Shown: positions 7,724 through 17,025, numbered from the stretch's first letter. The stretch: DNA of 64,000 nt from Paraburkholderia lycopersici (GCF_900096975.1 NZ_FMYQ01000011.1:62001-126000), one strand, 5' to 3'. The notes: generated from the letters alone by a model not told the origin. A program made the numbers and translations.

Positions 7724-8079
7724 GGCCGGGCGGCCGCACTGGAGCCTGCCCGCCGTTGTTCAGATGCGGGTGTTGCGGTTCCATCTTTGAAGATGGCGGC
7801 CTGCGGGGTCGGCTTTTCGTTCCTCCTGGTGGGCCGGCCAGGCCCATCCTTTCATATTTCGTACATTCCCGCGCCCCCTCCGATGCCGTGCGAAGGGGGC
7901 GGCCGACCCGTTCCCGCCGCGCACCCGAATGCCATCGACGCATTCCGCGTGCAACTATCACGCGTGCCGATGGATGAGATCGCAAATTGCGAGTTTTCCT
8001 CGTTGCCGCCCGTTTATACGATATTCACTGTCGGTACATCGTTTGTACCGCATACATCGCAGGCGGATCTGGAGGAGTG
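7724..8079. other. Intergenic region with the soeA promoter
   Basis: 356 bases without a convincing gene. The left part, GC-rich with a small CCATCTT-TG-AAGATGG hairpin near 7780, may hold transcription end signals of the preceding gene. The last 80 bases are AT-richer (tttatacgatattcac near 8013-8029), consistent with a promoter, and are followed by an inverted repeat at 8033-8049. Confidence 0.5.
8033..8049. promoter_or_regulatory. Inverted repeat upstream of soeA
   Basis: GGTACA (8033-8038), five bases, TGTACC (8044-8049), a perfect inverted repeat 30 bases before the soeA start and just downstream of an AT-rich promoter-like stretch. Position and symmetry suggest an operator. It has the same geometry as the GGGACA-N5-TGTCCC repeats of region 1 with one base changed per half, which may be chance. 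Confidence 0.4.
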
Positions 8080-11016
8080 ATGGACCATAAGCCCCGCACG
8101 CAGAAGGAAAAGCTCGAGGTCAAGACGACGACATGCTACATGTGCGCCTGTCGCTGCGGCATTCGCGTGCACGTGCGCGACGGAGAAGTGCGCTATATCG
8201 ACGGCAATCCCGAGCATCCGCTCAATCAGGGTGTGATCTGCGCAAAAGGCTCGTCGGGCATCATGAAACAGTATTCGCCGGCGCGCCTGACGCAACCGCT
8301 GCTGCGCAAGCCCGATGCGGCGCGCGGCAGCGCCCGGTTCGAACCGGTCTCCTGGGAAGTCGCGTTCGACCTGCTCGAAAAGCGCCTCGCCCATTTGCGA
8401 GCGACGGACCCCAGGCAGTTCGCGCTGTTCACGGGCCGCGACCAGATGCAGGCATTGACGGGCTTGTTCGCCAAACAGTTCGGCACCCCGAACTATGCGG
8501 CGCACGGCGGCTTTTGCTCGGCGAACATGGCGGCGGGCATGATCTATACGATTGGGGGCTCGTTCTGGGAGTTCGGCGGCCCGGACCTCGACCGCGCCAG
8601 GCTGTTCTTCATGATCGGCACCGCCGAGGACCATCACTCGAATCCGCTGAAGATCGCGATTTCGAAGTTCAAGCGCGCAGGCGGCCGTTTCATCGCCATC
8701 AATCCGATCCGTACCGGCTACGCGGCGATCGCCGACGAATGGGTGCCGATCCGTCCCGGCACGGACGGCGCGCTCTTCATGGCGCTCATGCGCGAACTGA
8801 TAGCAGGCAATGCGTATGACCGCGAGTTCGTCGAACGCTACACGAATGCGGGCGAGCTGCTCGACATGCGCCCCGACAGCGACACCTATGGATTGTTCGT
8901 TCAGGACAGCGCCGCTGAAGCGCGCAATCCGCTCTTTCCGCAGAATCACATGTGGTGGGACGCGGCAGGCCGGCGCGAAGTGCTGCATCACACACCGGGC
9001 GTGCGTCCCGCGCTGGAAGGGCGCTATACGCTCGCCGACGGCACGCCAGTCGCGCCTTCGTTCGAACTGCTGCGCGAACAGGTCGCCGCGTGCACGCCGG
9101 AGTGGGCGTCGGACATCACCGGCATCCCCGCTGGCACGATCCGCCGGCTCGCGCAGGAAATGGCCGAGGTCGGGCGCGATCACAAGGTCACGCTGCCGAT
9201 TCAATGGACCGACGCATGGGGCGAAACCCATGCGTCCGTGACCGGGGCGCCCATCGCATTTCACGCCATGCGCGGTCTCGCGGCACATTCGAACGGGTTT
9301 CAGTCGATACGCGCGCTCGCGGTTTTGATGTCGCTGCTCGGCACCATCGACCGGCCCGGCGGCTTTCGCCACAAGTCGCCGTATCCGCGCGCCGTGCCGC
9401 CCTCGGCAAAACCACCCAACAGCCCCGATGACGTGAAGCCCGGCACGCCGCTCGCGAACGGTCCGCTCGGCTGGCCCGCCGCGCCGGAAGATCTCTTCGT
9501 GGACGCCAACGGCGAGCCCGTGCGTATCGACAAGGCGTTTTCGTGGGAGTACCCGCTTGCCGTGCATGGCCTGATGCACAGCGTCATCACGAACGCGTGG
9601 CGCGGCGATCCCTACCCTATCGACACGCTGTTGATCTTCATGGCCAACATGGCGTGGAATTCGTCGATGAACACGGTCGAAGTGCGCAAGATGCTCGCGG
9701 ACAAGCACGAGAACGGCGAGTACAAGATTCCGTTCATCGTCGTGTGCGATGCGTTCCAGTCGGAGATGACCGCTTTCGCCGACCTGATCCTGCCCGATAC
9801 GACCTACCTCGAACGCCATGACGCGATGTCGATGCTCGACCGGCCGATCTCCGAGTTCGACGGGCCGGTGGATTCCGTGCGCGTGCCCGTCGTGCCGCCA
9901 ACCGGCGAATGCAAGCCGTTCCAGGAAGTGCTCGTCGAACTGGCCGGCCGCCTGAAACTGCCCGCTTTCACGACGCCGGAAGGCGAGCGCAAATACCGCG
10001 ACTATCCGGACTTCATCGTCAATCACCAGACGGCGCCCGGCTCGGGCGTGGGCTTCCTGATCGGCTGGCGCGGCAAGGAGGGCGAGAAGGCGCTGGTTGG
10101 CGAGCCGAACCCGCGGCAGTGGGAGGAATACGCGAAGCACAATTGCGTCTATCACTACGCGCTGCCCGAATCGTTGCAGTACATGCGCAACTGCAACGGG
10201 CCCTACCTGAATTTCGCCGTGGAAAAGGGCTTTCGCAAGTTCAACGAACCGATCGTGATCGCGCTCTATTCGGACGTGATGCAGAAGTTCCGGCTCGCCG
10301 CGCAGGGAAAGACGAAGGGCCGCCAGCCGCCCGACCATTTGCGCGCGCGAATCGCGCGGTACTTCGATCCGCTGCCGTTCTGGTATCCGCCGCTCGAGCA
10401 CGACGCGACCGATCATGCGCGCTTTCCGCTCGCGGCCGTCACGCAGCGGCCCATGGCGATGTACCACTCGTGGGACTCGCAGAACGCCTGGCTGCGGCAG
10501 ATTCATGGCGAGAACTATCTGTACATGAATCCGCGTACGGCGGCGGCGCAGGGTATCGAGGACGGCGGCTGGATCTACGTCGAATCGCAATGGGGCAAGG
10601 TGCGCTGCGTGGCGCGCCATAGCGAAGCGGTCGAGCCAGGCACGGTCTGGACATGGAACGCGATCGGCAAGTCGGCGGGCGCGTGGAATCTGGGACCCGA
10701 CGCCAACGAATCGCAGCGCGGCTTCCTCCTGAACCACCTGATCGCGGACGAGATTCCCGTCGGTCGGGCAGACCACGCACGCACCTCGAATTCCGATCCG
10801 GTGACGGGGCAGGCCGCGTGGTATGACGTGCGGGTGCGCATCTACCCGGCGGAGGCACACGCGGACCACACGCTGCCGCAGTTCGCGCCCATGCCCGCGC
10901 TGCCCGGCGTGACCGGCACGGGAGCGGGCGGCCTCATCCATCGCGTCGTGCAGACGTACTTCGCGGGGCGCGGCGAATTCGCCGCGCGTCTCGCGAAGGC
11001 CGCGCAACGCAAATGA
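8080..11016 (+). CDS. soeA: Molybdopterin oxidoreductase, probable sulfite dehydrogenase catalytic subunit SoeA
   Basis: 978 residues of the bis-MGD (DMSO reductase) family. The N-terminus carries the 4Fe-4S motif C-x2-C-x3-C (TCYMCACRCG) with the fourth Cys in GVICAKGSSG. The predicted molybdenum ligand is the Cys in AAHGGFCSANMAAG, as in polysulfide reductase-type enzymes. There is no twin-arginine signal, so the complex should face the cytoplasm, as described for SoeABC. The expected reaction is sulfite to sulfate with electrons passed through SoeB to SoeC and quinone. The start ATG 8080 follows a strong GGAGGAG. An iron-sulfur subunit and DmsC-type anchor follow, and the neighbours release sulfite from sulfonates. 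A formate- or other oxyanion-active enzyme of the same family cannot be excluded by sequence alone. Confidence 0.75.
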   Translation: MDHKPRTQKEKLEVKTTTCYMCACRCGIRVHVRDGEVRYIDGNPEHPLNQGVICAKGSSGIMKQYSPARLTQPLLRKPDAARGSARFEPVSWEVAFDLLEKRLAHLRATDPRQFALFTGRDQMQALTGLFAKQFGTPNYAAHGGFCSANMAAGMIYTIGGSFWEFGGPDLDRARLFFMIGTAEDHHSNPLKIAISKFKRAGGRFIAINPIRTGYAAIADEWVPIRPGTDGALFMALMRELIAGNAYDREFVERYTNAGELLDMRPDSDTYGLFVQDSAAEARNPLFPQNHMWWDAAGRREVLHHTPGVRPALEGRYTLADGTPVAPSFELLREQVAACTPEWASDITGIPAGTIRRLAQEMAEVGRDHKVTLPIQWTDAWGETHASVTGAPIAFHAMRGLAAHSNGFQSIRALAVLMSLLGTIDRPGGFRHKSPYPRAVPPSAKPPNSPDDVKPGTPLANGPLGWPAAPEDLFVDANGEPVRIDKAFSWEYPLAVHGLMHSVITNAWRGDPYPIDTLLIFMANMAWNSSMNTVEVRKMLADKHENGEYKIPFIVVCDAFQSEMTAFADLILPDTTYLERHDAMSMLDRPISEFDGPVDSVRVPVVPPTGECKPFQEVLVELAGRLKLPAFTTPEGERKYRDYPDFIVNHQTAPGSGVGFLIGWRGKEGEKALVGEPNPRQWEEYAKHNCVYHYALPESLQYMRNCNGPYLNFAVEKGFRKFNEPIVIALYSDVMQKFRLAAQGKTKGRQPPDHLRARIARYFDPLPFWYPPLEHDATDHARFPLAAVTQRPMAMYHSWDSQNAWLRQIHGENYLYMNPRTAAAQGIEDGGWIYVESQWGKVRCVARHSEAVEPGTVWTWNAIGKSAGAWNLGPDANESQRGFLLNHLIADEIPVGRADHARTSNSDPVTGQAAWYDVRVRIYPAEAHADHTLPQFAPMPALPGVTGTGAGGLIHRVVQTYFAGRGEFAARLAKAAQRK

Positions 11017-11043
11017 AACGACGCAAGCGAAACGACGCAAGCG
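11016..11043 (+). repeat. Two tandem copies of a 14-base unit in the soeA-soeB spacer
   Basis: The unit aaacgacgcaagcg occurs twice back to back (11016-11029, 11030-11043), starting at the soeA stop codon. It probably arose by slippage and lengthens the spacer before the soeB ribosome site. Confidence 0.6.
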
Positions 11044-11059
11044 AAACGGAGAGCATGCT

Positions 11060-11794
11060 ATGACACAGATGGCGCTCGTGATCGATCTGAACGTCTGCGT
11101 GGGCTGCCATGCGTGCGTGACGAGCTGCAAGGAATGGAACACCTCGGGGGAGGCGGGCAGTCTCGCCGATCTTCGCCCGTATGACGCCGATCCGTCGGGC
11201 ACGTTCTTCAACCGCGTGCAGACGTTCGAAGCCGGCGAGTTTCCGTTTGCCGACACCATTCATTTCCCGAAGTCCTGCCTGCACTGCGAGGACCCGCCGT
11301 GCGTTCCCGTCTGTCCGACCGGGGCAAGCTACAAGCGCAAAGAAGACGGCCTCGTGCTGGTCGACTATGACCGCTGCATCGGCTGCAAGTACTGCGCGTG
11401 GGCCTGCCCCTACGGCGCGCGCGAAATCGACGAGGCACGCAGGGAGATGACCAAGTGCACGCTGTGTGCCGATCGCATCGGCAACGAAGCGCTGCCCGAG
11501 CGCGATCGCAAGCCCGCGTGTGTGCTGGCGTGTCCGACCTCGGCGCGGCTTTTCGGCGACATTCACGATCCCGGGTCGATCGTGTCGAAGGCGATCCGCG
11601 AACGCGGCGGCTACCCGTTGATGCCGGAGTGGGGCACGCGGCCGTCGAATCACTATTTGCCGCGCCAGAAAGTGACGTCCTGCGGCAGCGGCTCGTGCTC
11701 GTGCAAGACCTCGGGCGAAGAAGCGCCCGCTACGGTCGAAGCACAGGCGGAGCACGGCGTGCTCAATCTGGCGTCGGCCGCTACGCGTATTTGA
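11060..11794 (+). CDS. soeB: 4Fe-4S ferredoxin-type electron-transfer subunit, probable SoeB
   Basis: 244 residues with four cysteine clusters for four 4Fe-4S centres: CVGCHACVTSC, CLHCEDPPCVPVC, CIGCKYCAWAC and CTLCADR with the later CVLAC. This is the DmsB/PhsB/SoeB arrangement that carries electrons from the molybdenum subunit to the membrane anchor. It has no signal peptide, matching a cytoplasmic complex. The tail near residues 210-222 contains CGSGSCSCKTSG, an extra Cys group beyond the four clusters. It follows soeA after a 43-base spacer and precedes soeC, forming one operon. Confidence 0.8.
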   Translation: MTQMALVIDLNVCVGCHACVTSCKEWNTSGEAGSLADLRPYDADPSGTFFNRVQTFEAGEFPFADTIHFPKSCLHCEDPPCVPVCPTGASYKRKEDGLVLVDYDRCIGCKYCAWACPYGAREIDEARREMTKCTLCADRIGNEALPERDRKPACVLACPTSARLFGDIHDPGSIVSKAIRERGGYPLMPEWGTRPSNHYLPRQKVTSCGSGSCSCKTSGEEAPATVEAQAEHGVLNLASAATRI

Positions 11795-11827
11795 CTGTCG
11801 CGCCTGAATCGAAGTGTGGAGAACGGT

Positions 11828-12781
11828 ATGAACCCGGCATTTTCGGTGGTGTTTCTCACGACGCTGAGCGGCGCGGGCCAGGGGCTGCTGATCGCGCTCG
11901 TCGGCGTGGAGCTGGCGTTGCGGCTTGGCCTTGGCGATACGGCTGCGGTCCCCGCCGTGTTCTATGTCGTCGGCGCGGGGCTTTCATGCGCGCTTGGCGC
12001 ATTGGGGCTCGTCGCGTCGTTCTTCCATCTCGGCCATCCCGAGCGCGCATGGCGGGCCGTTGCGATGTGGCGCACCTCGTGGCTTTCGAGGGAATGCCTT
12101 TGTCTCCCCGCTTTTCTTGCCTGCACCTTCGCTTACGGCCTGGCGCACCTGGCCGGCGCCTCGTTTTCTCTCGCGATAGGGGGCGTGGCGGTCGCCGCGA
12201 GCCTGCTGCTGTTCGTCTGCACCGCCATGATCTACGCGTGCCTGCGTTTTCTTCAGGAATGGGCGACGCCGCTCACGCTGGTCAATTTCATCTTGCTTGG
12301 CTGCGCATCCGGCTTTACGCTCGCGACGGCCTGCGCCGCCAGATTCACACCGGCGATGACGGTGCCGCTCGCCATCTGCGCATGCGGGTTGACGCTCGCA
12401 GGCTGCGCGTCACGCACGGCCTCCCTCTTCCGCAATGCACGGCTTCGCCCGAAATCGACTGTGCAAAGCGCGACCGGTATCCGCGCGGCGCATGTCGAGC
12501 AGAAGTCGCGCGGGTTCACGGCGGGGGCCTTCAACCTGCGCGAGTTCTTTCACGGCAGGACGCCGCGTGCGCTCGCACGCATCAAGTGGACGTTCCTGCT
12601 GGCGGCGTTTCTCGCGCCTTTCTGCCTGGTTGCGATTGGAGGAAGCGTTCGCCCCGTCGGATTGTCGTTCGCGCTGCTTTGCGCGGCGGCAGCAATCCAG
12701 TACGCGGGACTGGTGGCGGAACGCTGGTTTTTCTTTGCCGAGGCGCGGCATCCCCAGAATCTCTACTACCAGCGTCCGTAG
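11828..12781 (+). CDS. soeC: DmsC/NrfD-type membrane anchor, probable SoeC
   Basis: 317 residues, mostly hydrophobic, with about eight or nine predicted membrane helices and the typical N-terminus MNPAFSVVFLTTLSGAGQGL. The family anchors molybdenum oxidoreductases and passes electrons between the iron-sulfur subunit and quinone. It retains the HLGHPERAW segment seen in DmsC-type anchors near the end of helix two. The ATG at 11828 is preferred because GGAGAA lies just upstream; a GTG four codons earlier is possible. Last gene of the soeABC operon, convergent with sauR 37 bases downstream. Confidence 0.8.
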   Translation: MNPAFSVVFLTTLSGAGQGLLIALVGVELALRLGLGDTAAVPAVFYVVGAGLSCALGALGLVASFFHLGHPERAWRAVAMWRTSWLSRECLCLPAFLACTFAYGLAHLAGASFSLAIGGVAVAASLLLFVCTAMIYACLRFLQEWATPLTLVNFILLGCASGFTLATACAARFTPAMTVPLAICACGLTLAGCASRTASLFRNARLRPKSTVQSATGIRAAHVEQKSRGFTAGAFNLREFFHGRTPRALARIKWTFLLAAFLAPFCLVAIGGSVRPVGLSFALLCAAAAIQYAGLVAERWFFFAEARHPQNLYYQRP

Positions 12782-12817
12782 CGGGAGAGGGCAAGCCGGG
12801 GCGCGAACCGTCGTCCT

Positions 12818-13582
12818 TCATTGGCAGAATGTTTTCGCGGTTTCCGCTGCGGCGCGCCTCAGATCGGGCACGAACGCGAGCAGGTCGTCGAGCGCGACGC
12901 GCCCGACCGGCGCCTGGACCGCGATCGCCGCGCATGCGCGGTTGCGGTCGAGCATCACCGGAACGGCGATCGCGATCAATCCCTGCAGATGCTCCTGATT
13001 GTTGATCGCGAGCTGGCGGCGGCGCGTCACCGCGAGTTCCTTGCGCAATGCGTCGCGGTCGGTGATCGTTTGCTCCGAATGGGCGCGCAGCGGCAGCCTG
13101 CCGATCACGCGCTCGCGGCGCTCCTTGGGCAAAAAGCTCAACAGCAGCTTGCCGCTTGCCGAACAGTGCAGCGGCACGTGAGAGCCCGGCTGGAGATGCA
13201 TGCGCAGCGGCCATTCGGTCTCCACGCGGTCGACGTAGACCACGTCGTTTCCCGCGAGCATGGTCAGGTTGCACGTCTCGCCGATCTTTTCGACGAGCTG
13301 CTCCAGCAGCTCGTGCCGCGCCGCGGCGGGGCCCGCGTGCATCAGCACGTTCACCGCCATCATTCTCACGCGCGCGGAACACTCGTATAGCTTGTCGTGG
13401 GCGCCGCGGGTGACGAGCCAGGCGTCCGTGAGCTGGGCGAGTATCCGGTGCACGGTCTGCTTGGGCAGATCGAGCGCATGCACCAGCTCCATCATCGACA
13501 ACGGACGGCCCGCCAGGGCGAGCGTTTCCAGCACGCGGAATGCGCGTACGGCCGCCGCATTCGACTGGTTCGATGTGGACAC
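12818..13582 (-). CDS. sauR: IclR-family regulator of sulfoacetate genes SauR
   Basis: 254 residues from a GTG at 13582 with GAGGAGA nine bases upstream. Residues about 10-75 form the winged HTH (MMELVHALDLPKQTVHRILAQL). The rest is the IclR effector-binding domain, with CNLTMLAGNDVVYVDRVE and HCSASGKLLLSFLP. It is divergent from sauSTU, the layout described for the sulfoacetate cluster of Cupriavidus necator. The shared 275-base region holds two strong palindromes (13708-13745 and 13822-13835) that are natural operator candidates. Effector (sulfoacetate or its CoA ester) is inferred. Another IclR gene lies at 24345 with the isethionate genes. Confidence 0.8.
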   Translation of the reverse strand: MSTSNQSNAAAVRAFRVLETLALAGRPLSMMELVHALDLPKQTVHRILAQLTDAWLVTRGAHDKLYECSARVRMMAVNVLMHAGPAAARHELLEQLVEKIGETCNLTMLAGNDVVYVDRVETEWPLRMHLQPGSHVPLHCSASGKLLLSFLPKERRERVIGRLPLRAHSEQTITDRDALRKELAVTRRRQLAINNQEHLQGLIAIAVPVMLDRNRACAAIAVQAPVGRVALDDLLAFVPDLRRAAAETAKTFCQ

Positions 13583-13707
13583 GCTTGTCTCCTCTGTCAA
13601 TTTGCACGCTGCGGCTCGTGGCGCTCGGCGCAAGCCCATGCCAGGCCGACGGCTTGCCGCGCGGCGCAACCTCGCGCGACTGCGTAGCACCATTGTGCAT
13701 CTCGCAA

Positions 13708-13745
13708 CGCGATTTTCGGGACTAAAGAAAGTCCCGAAAATCGCG
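13708..13745. promoter_or_regulatory. 15-bp perfect palindrome with 8-base loop between sauR and sauS
   Basis: CGCGATTTTCGGGAC (13708-13722), eight A-rich bases, GTCCCGAAAATCGCG (13731-13745). All 15 positions pair. It lies about 125 bases before each divergent gene start, so it fits a shared operator. A hairpin in RNA is also possible, but no T-run follows it. Confidence 0.55.
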
Positions 13746-13821
13746 TGTTCCGCGTCTGCGTCGCCGTCCGTCACCGAATTCGCGGGAATCGGGACTCGCG
13801 CCCGCACGCCGATGAATAGAT

Positions 13822-13835
13822 TGGCGGTACCGCCA
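13822..13835. promoter_or_regulatory. 14-bp perfect palindrome just before sauS
   Basis: TGGCGGTACCGCCA, 22 bases upstream of the sauS ATG. A continuous palindrome of this size next to the ribosome site is a likely repressor or activator site, possibly for SauR. Confidence 0.45.
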
Positions 13836-13857
13836 TTATTTATCGGGAGTGCCGCAA

Positions 13858-15303
13858 ATGAATGTGAGGGACATCCTTGTCGAAGGCGCGGGCGCAAGCG
13901 AGGCCGACGTGCACGCGGCGCAGATCTCCGCGCTCGTCGCGCGCTCGCGGGCCGCGCAGCAGGCCTTCGGGTCCGCTGGACAGCAAACGCTCGATACCGC
14001 CGCTGCGGCGGCGGCATGGGCGATCATGGAGCCCTCGCGAAACCGCGAGCTTGCCGAGCTGGCGGTGCGCGACACGGGGCTCGGCAACGCCGGCGACAAG
14101 TTTCGCAAGAACTATCGGAAGACGCTCGGGCTGCTGCGCGACCTGCACGGCAAGAAGACCTGCGGCGTGATCGCTCGGGACGAGGCGCGCGGCATCGTCG
14201 AGATCGCGCGCGCGGTCGGGGTGGTGGCGGCGATCACGCCCTCCACCAATCCGGCCGCGACGCCGGCGAACAAGATCATCAACGCGCTCAAATGCGGCAA
14301 CGCGATCGTCGTCGCGCCTTCGCCGAAGGGCCATGGCGCGTGCGAAGCGCTGGTCGGGTTCATCCATGCGCAGTTCGAAAAGGCGGGGCTTGACCCGGCG
14401 CTCGTGCAGATGCTGCCCGCGCCGGTGGGCAAGGCGGCGACCGCCGCGCTGATGCGCGAGGCCGATCTCGTGGTCGCAACGGGCTCGCAGGCGAACGTGC
14501 GGATGGCTTACGCCAGCGGCACGCCGGCCTTCGGCGTCGGCGCGGGCAACGTGGCGTCCATCGTCACGAGCACGGCCAACCTGCGCGAGGCGGCGCACAA
14601 GATCGCGGCCTCGAAGACCTTTGATTACGCAACGAGCTGTTCGTCCGAGAACAGTGCCGTGATCGAGTACGCGGTATACGACGCCATGCTGCGCGAGCTG
14701 GCCGCCTGCGGCGGCGTGCTGCTCGACGCGCGGCAAAAAGCCCAATTGCAGGCGGCGATGTGGACCGACGGCAAGCTGTCGGCGTGCTGCACCGCGAAAT
14801 CCGCGACGCAGATCGCGCGCACCGCGGGCCTCGACGAAGTGGCGACGCGCGAGCCCGCCTTCCTGATGGTCGAGGAAACCGGCTTCGGGGCCGGCTATCC
14901 GTTTTCGGGCGAGAAGCTCGCGCCTGTGCTGACGGTCTACCGCGCGCGCGATTTCGACGCGGCGGCGGACGCCGTACACAGCCTCTATGCCCACATGGGA
15001 GCGGGCCACTCGGTCGGGCTGCACACGGGCGAGCCGCACGAAGCCGTGACGCTTGGCTCGACGCTGCCGGTGGCGCGCGTGATCGTCAATCAGGCGCACT
15101 GCTTCGCGACGGGCGGCAACTTCGACAACGGCCTGCCGTTCTCGCTCTCGATGGGATGCGGAACGTGGGGGCGCAATAACTTTTCGGACAATCTCGGGTT
15201 TCGCCACTACCTGAACATCACGCGCGTGGCGTACCCGATCGCGGAGCAGGTTCCGGCGCTCGATGCGTTGCTCGGCGACTATTTCCGGAGGTTCGGCCAA
15301 TGA
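13858..15303 (+). CDS. sauS: Acylating sulfoacetaldehyde dehydrogenase SauS
   Basis: 481 residues of the CoA-dependent aldehyde dehydrogenase branch (EutE/AdhE-N type). It reduces sulfoacetyl-CoA to sulfoacetaldehyde with NADPH, the second step of sulfoacetate degradation. The catalytic Cys is in TSCSSENSAV (about residue 262), and the Rossmann segment ITPSTNPAATPANKI precedes it. The C-terminus has HCFATGGNFDNGLPFSLSMG, characteristic of this branch. The ATG at 13858 follows GGGAG; a GTG three codons earlier is less likely. The gene overlaps sauT by four bases (ATGA). Substrate assignment rests on the neighbours sauR, sauT and sauU and on xsc in the same island; a plain acetaldehyde/EutE role is unlikely here. 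Confidence 0.85.
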   Translation: MNVRDILVEGAGASEADVHAAQISALVARSRAAQQAFGSAGQQTLDTAAAAAAWAIMEPSRNRELAELAVRDTGLGNAGDKFRKNYRKTLGLLRDLHGKKTCGVIARDEARGIVEIARAVGVVAAITPSTNPAATPANKIINALKCGNAIVVAPSPKGHGACEALVGFIHAQFEKAGLDPALVQMLPAPVGKAATAALMREADLVVATGSQANVRMAYASGTPAFGVGAGNVASIVTSTANLREAAHKIAASKTFDYATSCSSENSAVIEYAVYDAMLRELAACGGVLLDARQKAQLQAAMWTDGKLSACCTAKSATQIARTAGLDEVATREPAFLMVEETGFGAGYPFSGEKLAPVLTVYRARDFDAAADAVHSLYAHMGAGHSVGLHTGEPHEAVTLGSTLPVARVIVNQAHCFATGGNFDNGLPFSLSMGCGTWGRNNFSDNLGFRHYLNITRVAYPIAEQVPALDALLGDYFRRFGQ

Positions 15304-16952
15304 GCACGCCCGCGACGATCCGCGCGCTGATCGAAGCGCGCGCGGCGCAGTACCCGGACAGGCCCTTCTTGCTGGCCGCGCCCGACGAAGGGGCCGGGGA
15401 GGGCGCCGGTTCGGGCAGCGCCGGCGCGACGCTTACTTTCGGCGCGCTGCTGGAGCGTTGCCGCGCGCTCGAGATCCGCTTTCGCGACGCGGGTCTCAAG
15501 CCGGGCGACGTCGTGTCGGTTCTGATGGGCAACGGCATCCAGACGGCCACGCTGCTGCTCGGCGCGATGTACAGCGGACTGATCGCCCATCCGCTCAACC
15601 TGCTTTGCCAGGCGTCGCAGCTCGCCTACGTCGTCGAGCATTCGGATACGCGGATGATCTTCGCGAGCGCCCAGACCAGCGATGCGCTCGCGACGGCGCT
15701 CGCCGCGCTGCGCGCGCGGGGCGTGACGCGCGAAATCGCGCTCGTGCGAACGCAGCCCGACGCCGTCGCGCTGCCGGCCTTGCTCGCGCTCGAAGCGGCG
15801 GCGGCCGACGCCCCGGCTGGCTCGACCGCCTCGACCGCCTCGACCCGCGCAGACGCCGGGCACAGGAGCGACCCGGCCCGCTCAGAATGCGACGGCGCCG
15901 ACATTGCGCTGCTGATGTACACCTCGGGCACGACCGGCGCGCCGAAGGGCGTGCTGCTCAGCCACGAGAACCTGCATGCGAACGCGCGCAACATCAGCCT
16001 CGAACACCGCCTCGGCCCCGACGACCGCGTGCTGGCTTCGCTGCCGCTCTATCACATCAACGGCCTCGTCGTGACCTTGCTCGCGCCGCTCTGGCACGCG
16101 GGCTCGGTCGTGCTCACGCAGCGCTTCTCGGCCCGGACGTTCTGGCGCGACGCCGCGAGCTACGGCTGCACATGGATCAACGTGGTGCCGACCATCGTCG
16201 CCTATTTGCTCAACGGCGACGAGCCGCGCGGGCTCGACCTCTCTGCGCTCAAGTTCTGCCGCAGCGCTTCGGCGGCGCTGCCCGCCGACCACCACCGCGC
16301 GTTCGAGGCGCGCTTCGGCATCGGCGTCATCGAGACCATGGGGATGACCGAGACCGCCGCCCCGGTCTTCAGCAATCCCTATGACGTATCGCGCCGCCGC
16401 ATCGGCAGCATCGGCTTGCCCTCGGGCAGCGAGGCGCGAGTCATCGACCGCGACGGGCGCGAGTGCGGGCCGAACGAGTGCGGTGAGATCGTGCTGCGCG
16501 GCAACCAGATCATGCGCGGCTACTACAAGCGCCGCGAGGACACCGCGAAGGCGTTCACCTCCGACGGCTGGCTGCGCACGGGCGATCTCGGCTATCGCGA
16601 CGACGAAGGCTACTTCTACATCAACGGCCGCTCGAAGGAACTGATCATCAAGGGCGGCGAAAACATCGCGCCGCGCGAGATCGACGAGGCGCTGCTGCGC
16701 CACCCCGGCGTGCTCGACGCGGCGGCCGTGGGCGTGCCCGATCCCGCCTACGGGCAGGAGATCGTCGCGTTCGTGGTGCCGCGCGAGGCCCACTGGCCGG
16801 GCGCGCCCGACCCGGCCGAGCTGCGCGCGCACTGCCTGCGCGAGCTGGGCCGCTACAAGACCCCGAGGGAGTTCCGCTTCGTGAGCGAGTTGCCGCGCGG
16901 CCCCTCGGGCAAGGTCCAGCGTTTGAAGCTCGTGGCGCCCGCCCCTGGCTGA
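15300..16952 (+). CDS. sauT: Sulfoacetate-CoA ligase SauT
   Basis: 550 residues of the ANL (acyl-CoA synthetase) superfamily. It shows the AMP-binding P-loop LLMYTSGTTGAPKG (about residue 200), the GMTE motif, the hinge NGRSKELIIKGGENIAPREI and the C-terminal catalytic Lys in GPSGKVQRL. It activates sulfoacetate to sulfoacetyl-CoA using ATP and CoA. Annotators often label it long-chain fatty acid ligase from homology. Location inside sauSTU supports SauT. An unusual low-complexity Ala/Gly/Ser insert near residues 30-42 and a repeat-like SerThrAlaSerThr run near 179-187 may be slippage products. Overlaps sauS by four bases. Confidence 0.85.
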   Translation: MSTPATIRALIEARAAQYPDRPFLLAAPDEGAGEGAGSGSAGATLTFGALLERCRALEIRFRDAGLKPGDVVSVLMGNGIQTATLLLGAMYSGLIAHPLNLLCQASQLAYVVEHSDTRMIFASAQTSDALATALAALRARGVTREIALVRTQPDAVALPALLALEAAAADAPAGSTASTASTRADAGHRSDPARSECDGADIALLMYTSGTTGAPKGVLLSHENLHANARNISLEHRLGPDDRVLASLPLYHINGLVVTLLAPLWHAGSVVLTQRFSARTFWRDAASYGCTWINVVPTIVAYLLNGDEPRGLDLSALKFCRSASAALPADHHRAFEARFGIGVIETMGMTETAAPVFSNPYDVSRRRIGSIGLPSGSEARVIDRDGRECGPNECGEIVLRGNQIMRGYYKRREDTAKAFTSDGWLRTGDLGYRDDEGYFYINGRSKELIIKGGENIAPREIDEALLRHPGVLDAAAVGVPDPAYGQEIVAFVVPREAHWPGAPDPAELRAHCLRELGRYKTPREFRFVSELPRGPSGKVQRLKLVAPAPG

Positions 16953-17025
16953 CGGCCGCCTGCGCGCTTGCCCCGCGCCCGCGCCGGCCGGGCGCCAAAA
17001 AACGAGAGACTCAGGAGACGACGAC

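Noticed and set aside
8014..11259. A 1081-residue open frame on the minus strand across soeA and soeB
   Set aside because: Antisense frame caused by high GC; it has no family motifs and lies opposite clear molybdenum and iron-sulfur motifs.
15300..16952. Long-chain fatty acid-CoA ligase
   Set aside because: General ANL motifs do not decide the substrate; the four-base overlap with sauS and the following sauU point to sulfoacetate.
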